This document shows, piece after piece, positions 55,811-64,000 of a DNA stretch of 64,000 nt. Origin of the DNA: Maratus speciosus (taxonomy: Eukaryota; Arthropoda; Arachnida; Araneae; Salticidae); NCBI GenBank assembly GCA_963932465.1, contig OZ010786.1, positions 442,110,619 through 442,174,618 on the forward strand, given 5' to 3'. Made by a program: the position numbers and the translations under genes. The first letter of the stretch is position 1; the number at the start of each line of letters is the position of its first letter. Below the pieces are notes generated by a model. It was given only the letters and a program-made list of their open reading frames with translations, did no database searches and was not told where the DNA came from.

Positions 55811-57867
55811 GTGGTACAATAAAGGACAAGGTAACTCAAAATATTTTCCTTGTTATAAAATGACAATATCTTCTCCATAAATAACGAAAGGAATAAATAA
55901 TCCATACTCAATACAAAAATGAATTAATCATTGTATTTGCGAATTTTAAAACTATTCTATTTGACTCTGCTTGGTCACAGGGATATAATAGAAATGTTCG
56001 TACATTTCAAGTCATACTTTGTGCGAATACTCAAAATCGCCGAGCTCAGCATCTGTATCAGGTTGTGGCATGAACAAAACCTGTAATATACGAGAATAAC
56101 TGCTTCCTATAATACTTGTTTCACAAACAACAAAAAAAATTGTAGAACTTTCTTTCAAAATCGTGCAGAAAACATTGAATTAAGGTTTTCTCTTTGAGCA
56201 AAAAAAATTCAGATTGAACCCATTTAAGTACCCAAACAAAACATTCAGCTCCCTTTTAAATTGCGTTAAAATTGTTTCTTTCTATCGCTGTTTAAAAAGA
56301 AATTATTGTTATTTGGAAAATATAATTGTATATTACTGTACAAGAATATATGTACTTAATGTCAGATAGTAAGGAGGTCAACCCTATAAATTGAACAAAA
56401 CAGGTAAACAATGGTTGAAAGTATCAGCGTCTTAAATAAAGTTGCTAACTCTATGCAGGAACTGATAAAAAAACTGGAAAACCTTTATATGTGAATTTTG
56501 AAATTAATAAGCTTACAAGGAAGGGTTTTCAATGCTAGCTTCTGAATATCATCCAAAGTTTTACTTCCGTAAAAATATCTAAATGTAGCCCTGTCTTCAA
56601 AATTAACTGCTAAATTAAAACTAGAAGTTCTCAAAAAACATAAAAATTGCACTGGGGTTCCTCAACCCATTGAAAGGCGCCGGCATATAATATATTAATT
56701 ATAATTCCCAAATGCTACATTGGCACCAGAATTTTGGAATTATATTTTGCTTTTTATAATGCACGTAAAGTAAAGCTTTTACTTACTTTGATATGAATTT
56801 GTTCGTAAATCCCGGTGTCATTCAATCATTTTAACATTTTTTCAACCGAAGTACTATGCCCCTGACGCTATGCCCTGCAGGTTAAAGGACACCCTATGGC
56901 TCGTTGGCGAATTTTACGTCTCGAAATATATTGATGAAACGAATTGGAATGTAAATTAGGAAATAATACTGTAAGAAACGTTTTACTATAGATTACGATG
57001 TATTAGAATACTTTTGTCTGTCTCTGAAAACGAACTATAAACACCACACATTCCATACTCTATAAATTGCAAGTTGCAGTCCATTTAATTTCTGCATGTC
57101 GTTATATCTGAAATAACACAACATCGTAAAAAGTGCACGATGCAAACGAGTTTTTGCTATACTTAATAATGTAAGAGATCTTCGTAAGCTACACTTGATT
57201 TCCGACTGAATGTAACCGGCGGATATAAACGCGCAGATTTAAGAAAAAAATTACTTTGAGATTAAAAGGAACGACATTGCGTCGAGAGTAAAGAACAAAT
57301 GAATGTAAATAGAATGCGTCAGAATGAGGTTGAAAGAACGACGTACTAAGAGGAACATAATATATTTACAAAGAATTAAGACTATGCTTTTGATGATTTA
57401 AAACGGCATGTGAATTGGGATTGTAATATTTGTCAAGTGAAATGCAGCACGCTTTTATGTAATAATTCAGTGACTATGATATTAAGTGTACTTCTTATTC
57501 TATGTTTTTGTTCGCTTTCTGTCATGTCCAAAGAAATGTGCATTAACTGTTTCTAACTTGTCTATTATCTCTGGGATGGAGTCTCACCCAACAATAATGT
57601 ACCGGAATTATTTTGAGTGTTCTTGTAAACGAACTATTAATGCTAAATACATTATTTTCAATAACGAACGTACTACACTAAACCTCAGTTACATATCGTC
57701 GCCTCAGAGGAAATGTAGGACATCTAGTAATAATCGAAAATGAGATGCCTGATTCACATCATGATTTCATAAGATGCACTACGAAAAATTGTGTCTGCAT
57801 CTAGTGGAACAGTAGGGAATTTTTATAAAACACATCTGGGATATAGTATTAAACATAACTTTGTATT
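55811..57867. other. Non-coding stretch, possibly single-copy
   Basis: No repeat partner inside the window, no RNA gene and no credible coding region. The 85-codon frame 57486-57743 has no recognised domain. Base composition is slightly less AT-rich than the surroundings. A host regulatory or intronic region cannot be excluded. Confidence 0.4.
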
Positions 57868-57871
57868 TTAA

Positions 57872-58342
57872 CCCTCTGACTGTCTTGGAAAAGGGAAAAT
57901 TGTAATGTTGTTTTCTTCTTTAATTTTGTTTTAAATGCTTAAAAAAGATGATTATTTCAGCATTTTACAAAAAAAAATTAACCCTAGAACTACCGGAAAT
58001 TTTACTCAAGTTTTATAAAAACATTCTACACCAGAATTTTTACTTAAAACTATTTAATTTGTTTATTTAACTTATTATTGTCTGATTTATACATTTAGTT
58101 TGTTTTGAAGAAATTTCTGGTTTGAATAAATATTTTGAATGTACATGTCGGGTCCATTGGACCCTTCTGGTAGACAGAGGGTTAATAATAAATATGAATG
58201 CAATCCTTGGAAGTATTAATCATTGTTGAATGTATTTAAAATACGTTAAATCAATAGAATTATATTAATTTAAATATTGCTTGTATTGCAGTGAAACCTG
58301 GAGCTTAATGAACGTCTTAACACGGGCTTGTCAGTGAGGGGG
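57872..58342. mobile_element. TTAA MITE, family P5, copy 2 (split)
   Basis: Ends CCCTCTGACTGTCTTGG and TTGTCAGTGAGGGGG with TTAA at 57868-57871 and 58343-58346. Closely matches the copy at 54080-54343 outside a 210-bp nested MITE. The 89-codon minus frame starting at 58586 overlaps its end and is incidental. Confidence 0.82.
57982..58191. mobile_element. TTAA MITE, 210 bp (family P2), nested
   Basis: Ends CCCTAGAACTACCGG and CTTCTGGTAGACAGAGGG; TTAA at 57978-57981 and 58192-58195. GGGTCCATTGGACCC is a palindrome just inside the right end. The body is the reverse complement of the MITE at 47958-48159 (CTTAAAACTATTTAATTTG region). The other P5 copy lacks it, which confirms the insertion. Confidence 0.82.
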
Positions 58343-58548
58343 TTAAAAGTGGTTCAACTAGATACAGACACAGATATTCATAGCAGTAAGTCAGACATCT
58401 CACTTTTAGGTAGATTTCGTATGAAATACTACCTATTACATTCTCCCTATGTTGGAATTTCTGAAAACTTTTTGCAGATCTACACCGATCTAGACCCATA
58501 GAACCCAAAATTATCATCAGTAAAAAAATTATATCTACCCTATATATA

Positions 58549-61296
58549 CTAGCAAAAGCCATGCTTTGTTTGGATACGCGAAGCATTATTTAATAAGATA
58601 AATATTTGAAAGTAACAATATTTTTTTAATATTATTTTTGCATCTTTATTAAGCAAGAACGTTATTTTATGTTTTGGCGCATTTTAATTTTAGAAATGTA
58701 TATTCAGCCAAATAACTAAGTATTTCCTCGGAATTTTTTATTTATGATATGAGACTGGTATGAATAAAAATATTTTCGAAGCAAAATTTTGCAAAATATT
58801 TTTTAATTTTTAACTAAAATCTCTTTTAAAGATGTTTTTACATTCTACAATAGCCTCTGCTGGTTTCTCAAATGGTTTGAAATAGGTATGTTTCCAATCT
58901 TTGTAATTCACATCAAATAATCTTTGATAGCAATCTTAGAATAATATATTCCAAGAAGAGCTTGAAGAAAGTTACTTCTTCAAAATCCTACTTTCAGGAA
59001 AAACATCTGGAATCTTCCCTGGTTGATACTAAGAATTATTAACTGTAAAACTTTTCATTCTAATTTCTTCTTTTTTTCTGCATGTTAGCATACGAGAATT
59101 TTTGATATTGTAGAATCTCTCGTAAGGAAATTTTCTATTGAATGCTAACCCTTAAAGGGTTTTCACTCTCGACAGCGCTACGTACGTTAAACCAACTGAT
59201 ATATTTTTATCCCCAATATCTACGACTGCTTTATCAAATATTAAACCTTGGGATTTATGAATTGTAACTGCAAAAGCTAACTGCAGATGAAATTGTTTTC
59301 TTGAGCAATTTATATTTCCATTTTTCCAGAATTTAGTTATGGGTGGAATCGGAATGCAGCCATTCTCATAAGTTTAATGACTGTAGTTTTCAAATTTCAC
59401 CATGATTATTCGCGGCATCTGGTCTGGTGGCCCGTGATTTTCTTCATAAATAATATCTGCAACATAGCCTAAAGCCCCGTTTACTAAACCTTTTTCGGTC
59501 CACAAATTAGAAAGTAACATTACTTTAGACCCAATTGATAAAGTAAGAAATGGTTCAAGTCCGTTTGTCATTTCAGAATCGACCAACTTTGCTTTAGTAC
59601 AATTATGAAGAGCTTGAACCAAGGCAACAGGTTGACGCAGTTCTTTTAATTTTTCCTTATTATATTCTTTTACGTCTTTATTCGTTGAAAACAGCCTAAT
59701 TGTATCTTTAAATAAATGCTGTTCGCTTTTTGAAAGAGACTGTAAGCTTCTATTCATTAATATTTCATAGTCTACAGTAGTGCATTCTCCATTGCTAATT
59801 CGATCAAGTATGCTACAAAAAAATTTTTGAGTTTCATATTGCCGGAAGGATGATTATAAAAAAAAATATTTTTGAATAGTCGAACAAAATAACAATTGTC
59901 CTTCCAAAAGAAACTCACTTCCTTGATTTTTGTCACTGTAAAGAGGCATGTCGTTTACTGGAGGTAGTTGTTTGATATCTCCAAATAGATATAAGAACAT
60001 TCCACCAAAAGGTTCATCTTGTTTCGATGGCACAGCACTACGTAATCGTAAATCTATTTTTCGCAAAAGATTGCATCCAGTCATACTCATTTCATCTATA
60101 ATCATGAATTTACAATTTCGAAACACTTCCCGAAGTTGACCAATCGAATATGGACTAAGATCTCTTAGTTTTTGATTTAGTCCCAATAAAAGTTTTGAAT
60201 GAATCGTTGATCCATTTATATTGACTGCGGCAACACCAGTTGGTGCAAGCAATTGAAAAGAAGATGGACCAAATGTTTCATTTAATCTAGCAGTGAAGTA
60301 ATGTATTAAAGTACTTTTTCCAGAACCTGCTTTTCCTTGGACAACAATTCTTTTTATTGGCATTTCTCGCCTATGACCTTGCAAGAAATTGCGCTGTTCT
60401 TCAAAAATATTTATTATTTTTTTCTGTTCATCGGAAAAGACGAAATTTGGCAAATTAGAAGGAACAGTGACACAACCACTTTTTTCACTCTCTTTCACCT
60501 TTTCATTTTCAATAAAATTCTGTAATTTTTTAAGCAAATCTTGATTTTGAATGGTATGCCAGTTATAACTTATATCAATGTCCCTTCTGCCCAAATCTAA
60601 TTCATCCAGTGCATTATATTGTCTTGAAGCAACATTCATCCAGTCAAATGGCTGATCTATTTCAGTAGATTCAATTTCTTCAAATTCTTCCTCATCTTCT
60701 AAATTTTGCAACAGATATTCCAAATCCAATATCTGAATTTCATTATTCTCAAAATGCTGTTCATATATAACTTTCCATGAATTATTATTTGGAATCATAA
60801 TTTGAAAATGACGCCAAGGAATATGCAACATAACTTGTTGCTTATAGAAATCTTCATTATTTACATTATTGGGATCATATTTCAATTTCGGTATCATTCT
60901 AGGGATAAATGGTTTTTTTCTGATACTGAAATTTTCACCACATTTATAAACGTTTGTGAGATAATTCTGCAATGACATATTTTCAAATCTCACTGGGCGT
61001 TGCTCGTACTTTTCTAAAATATTTGAAAAGGAGATGCTTCCATCCTCCTTATTCATATCTAATTGTTCCCATGCGTTCTTTGCTAAATTAATGGTGACAA
61101 ACTGACGAGATGACTTATACGAAGGCCATCACATTAACACCCAAAATATTTCCTGGGCAGAATAATCACGTTCAGCACTCATTTTTATTAAAATCTTCTG
61201 AATTATCTGCTGAACATTGATATTATCGCGTGATTCTTGAACTGTTTGCCTGAAGAAATCTTTCATCCTTTCTGATCTGGGTTCTCCTTTGCTTTC
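58549..61296 (-). mobile_element. Truncated Helitron (3' part with helicase)
   Basis: On the minus strand the element ends with a hairpin (ATGCTT...AAGCAT) followed by GGCTTTTGCTAG, the terminal CTAG at 58549-58552 being followed by T (plus-strand A at 58548). It encodes the C-terminal helicase half. The Rep/HUH half and the 5' TC end are missing: similarity stops at about 61296, where Copia DNA begins in the same orientation. Confidence 0.82.
59029..61296 (-). pseudogene. Helitron PIF1-like helicase, disrupted
   Basis: The 5'-3' DNA helicase part of a Helitron RepHel protein, needed for rolling-circle transposition. In order it shows the pre-helicase motif SAERDYSAQEIF, Walker A GKAGSGKST (near 60330), Walker B IIDEMSM (near 60090), FGDIKQLPPV, then GSKVMLLSN, a TIHKSQGLIFD motif and YVALSRV near the end. 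A frameshift near 61131 follows EIFWVLM; the downstream frame then runs on to 59029 with three premature TAA codons (59854, 59374, 59152). The N-terminal Rep domain is absent. The host PIF1 helicase is excluded by the SAERDYSAQE region and the Helitron 3' end downstream. Confidence 0.88.
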
Positions 61297-61304
61297 CCAT
61301 CTGC
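61290..61304 (-). other. Copia-Helitron fusion junction
   Basis: On the minus strand Copia protease-region code for IIIADG (in a frame shifted by +1 from the preceding DSSATQH frame) changes at about GATGGGAAAGCAAAGG into Helitron code (SKGEPRSER). No LTR, TSD or terminus lies at the junction, so a deletion or recombination made it. Confidence 0.7.
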
Positions 61305-62458
61305 AATAATAATTTTCACAGGTTCCGCGTTCGAAATCTATAAACATATTTATGTCATTAGCTAAGTGTTGTGTTGCACTGCTATCTATATAGAAATCTC
61401 CTTTAAAATTTTGCGTTAAATTACAGCTAAATTTTAAAATGTATTCTTCAGTATTTTTATTTTCATTATTCAAGACAGAATTACATTCTCGATTCATTTG
61501 ATTATTTTTATTTAATTGATTTTTATCGCCAGCTATTGTATCTTGAGTTTTTATTTCTTTTATTTTTCTCTCACTAGATCGTCTGCAATCTAGGCTAGAA
61601 TTCGAATTTTGTCCGATGCTTTGCATCCAGACTTTATTCTGATTCATATTTTTATCGTTCGTTGTCATGGAGATAAAATTGGATCTTCTGAGATCAACGT
61701 TTTGTTTCTTGTTATTTTTACTTTGTAATGGATAGTAAGATTTAATCCAATTTCGATTTTGAAAAGTTTTGTTGTTCAAGTGATAACATTCGTTTCGGCA
61801 ATGGCCTGTTTTCTTGTAATGCGAACAGAATTTGTCATTTTTAGGCCGATTTTGTTTAAAAACATTCGTTTTAAAGACTTGTGAAACTCCACGATCATTA
61901 TTCATTTCCATTCTATGATTGTACTCGTCTGTCAGTTTATTTCTTATTAATTGCTAATTTATTTCGATTTCAGGTCGCGTCTCCATGGCAACAATTAAGT
62001 TATCGTAAGATTTAGGAACTGAGACTAAAAGCAATGCCGCTATATGATCATCTTTTATTTCCTCACCAACGGCTTTTCTCCACTAATTCGAACATTTGAG
62101 CGATATGCTCATTCATGTTACCATCTTCTGGCATTTTTGTAGCGTATAATTTTCGTAATAAGAAACGCTTACTAGATAAGTTCGATCGTTCGTGAATAGC
62201 TTTAATCTTATTCCATGTGGCTTTTGCCGTGGTTTCATATTTGACATGAATAATTTGAGAATCTTCTATGCATAAATTAATTAACGCTCTTGCTTGTCTA
62301 TCGCGTTTTAAATATTTCTCATCCGGATTTGCTGGAGATTCATCCTCAATTACATCAAATAAATCCTCTTTTATAAGAATCATTTGCATTTTGAATTTCC
62401 AAATGGAAAAATTGTCATTACTTAGTTTCGTAATATTATTCTCTTTCAAGGAAGCCAT
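61300..62458 (-). pseudogene. Copia-type gag-protease, truncated and disrupted
   Basis: The start of a Ty1/Copia retrotransposon polyprotein (virus-like particle protein and protease). The ATG at 62458 (MASLKENNITKLS) opens a Gag region of the UBN2 type (NDNFSIWKFKMQMIL). A frameshift near 62063 follows FELVEKS, and a premature TAG lies a little further on. The zinc knuckle CSHYKKTGHCRNEC has Tyr where the second Cys belongs. The protease motif reads YIDSSATQHLAND, with Ser in place of the usual Gly after DS. Integrase, reverse transcriptase and RNase H are missing because the sequence ends at the Helitron junction. The 48 codons upstream of the ATG are probably leader. Confidence 0.85.
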
Positions 62459-62659
62459 TTTGCTTATGTTTAATAATTTGTCATTCGTTTTTGTTTTACT
62501 ACAGCCAGTGATGGAACAATGTAGCAGCAGAGAATCAATTGACATCGCAAATTTGTATTTGTATTCTTCATTTAACTTCAAGACAGAATTGCTGAGACTT
62601 TTGAAGGCGATAAATACTATAAAAATTTAGTGGTGACAATCGCTCAATTGCTGCGCCAC

Positions 62660-62995
62660 TGTACTATCACTGCTACAGCTAATAAATGTTATTTAATGTT
62701 TTATTTTATTTTAAACAATTCAAATCAGTATTAATAATATATTAGAGCTTCAGTCTCGGGATCTGTAAGCAGTTGGTGAACTTTCTTTTTAATACAAACA
62801 GTAATTGAATATAGATTATATATTATACTTGTTTAAACAAATAAAGTTCATGCTTACTTTTCTCAGTAGCGCAGGTTTGGCTTGTAGTAAATAAAGACAT
62901 GACCGTCAAATAAATAATGCAGCAACACCTTTCACATAATATATACATTTATCTGGACAAACAGCAGACATCACCTTTACATAACACAATCAACA
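62660..62995 (-). repeat. Candidate 5' LTR of the Copia remnant
   Basis: On the minus strand, a 336-bp stretch starts TGTTGATTGTGTTATG and ends CAGTGATAGTACA, followed after one base by TGGCGCAGCAATTGAGC, a position suited to a primer-binding site about 200 bp before gag. Without a second LTR the limits cannot be verified. Confidence 0.35.
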
Positions 62996-64000
62996 CTCAA
63001 CTACGAAGAACATCATAGAACATCTTAGACTGTCTATATATTATCAAAACCTATTTCCATGGAAACACGATAGGCCTTCTAGCGGCAGAAAAGAAAAGAG
63101 ATGTACGAATCGTTAGATTACATAAATAAAATAAAAGGAGTATTTTACAACAGTTTACAACATTTATATTGACAAGTTTTTGATAGGACCAATTCTTACA
63201 GAAAAAACAAATTAAAAATACATAGCGGTTGAAGAAAAAAAAATCATCGTATTAAGGGTGTATTTAAATCCAAACTGCTTATTTTCTGATTCATTTTTAA
63301 ATTCACTTTTGCTCTCAAACGCATCCAATTGGTAGATTCTCTTATTCAGAAACTATATAATGTACCGTAATGATCGATTTTTTTATAGAGGCAGAATATA
63401 TTTAAAAAAATTATGTCAAAGTGGGCATTTTGAACCGAATTTCCCGAAGCGATTGTGTTAGAAACGAAAAATATTGTCCTACTCAGAAAATAATTATTTA
63501 TAAATCAAGTTTTAATTAATTGAACGAAAATTAAAAGCACAGGTCGCATATAAATCTCTTCAAAAATAACGTCAGCAAGTTTAATATATTTTCTATTAAA
63601 AATGAATCTGAAAATGTGCCAGAAAATTTCGAGTTGTCGAGTATTTTTTTTTTAATACCGTCTTAACACGATTCTGATAAAACCAGGTCTTGTATAAAAA
63701 TGAAATAAAAACTCGTCAAAAGCGTCCATATAAAATTGTTAAAGTTGGTTTATCTCTAATCATGATTTAGTTTTTTGGTGAAATTAGTAATAATTAACTT
63801 CGAAATCTACCTCCGCTTGTAGGCCGGGCTGGCAGGGATTCTTTATTATTACTAGACGTCCTACAGTTGCACTGAGGCGACGATATATCGATTGCATATA
63901 AATCCATGCATATTTACGCGAGTCCGTTTATACGGTCAGTTGAATGACGGCTGAGAATCCGAAGACATTACCAATTTTGAACCATTTTGAAAAGTCTTAT
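62996..64000. other. AT-rich DNA including the X2 right end
   Basis: From about 63655 to 63839 this is element X right-end sequence. The DNA from 62996 to 63655 may be X interior or another fragment, and nothing in it is recognisable. After 63840, 160 bp of unassigned DNA reach the window edge. Confidence 0.45.

Larger units (their letters stand above)
58408..63839. mobile_element. Element X2, carrying Helitron and Copia remnants
   Basis: The left end AGGTAGATTTCGTATGAAAT with its hairpin, and the right end CGAAATCTACCTCCGCTTG to GGCAGGGATT, match those of X1 (24566-31493). Shared right-interior marks include GATTCTGATAAAACCAGG near 63670 and TCTCTAATCATGATTTA near 63754. Its own DNA is 58408-58548 and an unclear part of 63000-63839. 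Confidence 0.6.

Noticed and set aside
59029..61056. Host PIF1 helicase gene
   Set aside because: The SAERDYSAQE region, the position 480 bp before a Helitron-type hairpin and CTAG end, and the stops show it is a Helitron remnant.

Overview
This is an AT-rich eukaryotic window with no bacterial-style gene organisation and no host protein-coding gene that I can recognise. The transposon families (a DUF4817-type Tc1/mariner transposase, Helitrons with arthropod-like ends, Copia gag, TTAA-flanked miniature elements) suggest an arthropod, probably an insect. Species cannot be told from the sequence. Almost everything I can support is mobile DNA, much of it nested, with five tRNA-Thr(TGT) sequences.

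Layout. 1-2.16 kb: AT-rich non-coding DNA with one short direct duplication. 2.16-13.97 kb: a six-deep nest. A TA-flanked terminal-inverted-repeat (TIR) element holds a TTAA-flanked element, which holds an interspersed element with GTTCCGTA/TACGGAAC ends (here called family T). That holds a plus-strand Helitron, which holds a minus-strand Helitron full of ~305-bp tandem repeats, which holds a 182-bp miniature inverted-repeat transposable element (MITE). 14-16.8 kb: a tandem segmental duplication whose copies carry different TTAA insertions, so each shows the other's empty sites. 16.8-23 kb: mostly unannotatable AT-rich DNA, one CCCGACTG-ended repeat and a ~155-bp tandem array.

23-33.5 kb: a low-copy monomer interrupted by element X, itself hit twice by a 2,980-bp Tc1/mariner-superfamily transposon. 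The two copies lie head to head, each with long (~545 bp) TIRs, TA duplications and an intact 358-aa DD41D transposase. A decayed relative follows at 32.4-33.5 kb. 33.5-47.6 kb: a higher-order tandem array of related monomers (A, B, C; units of about 3.76 and 2.61 kb). It contains a duplicated 519-bp TRIM (terminal-repeat retrotransposon in miniature) with 144-bp LTRs, a recombinant LTR/T junction carried three times, and an inserted 275-bp-period tRNA-Thr array with one inverted unit.

47.6-58.4 kb: a nearly complete T element, a monomer relic, a Harbinger-like MITE, and a four-deep nest of TTAA elements. 58.4-63.84 kb: a second X element containing a truncated Helitron (helicase pseudogene and 3' end) fused to the gag-protease part of a Copia retrotransposon.

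The only intact long reading frames are the two DD41D transposases; the Helitron helicase and Copia frames carry stops and frameshifts. All repeat families were recognised by eye from termini, target duplications and paralogous empty sites inside this window; no database comparison was possible.
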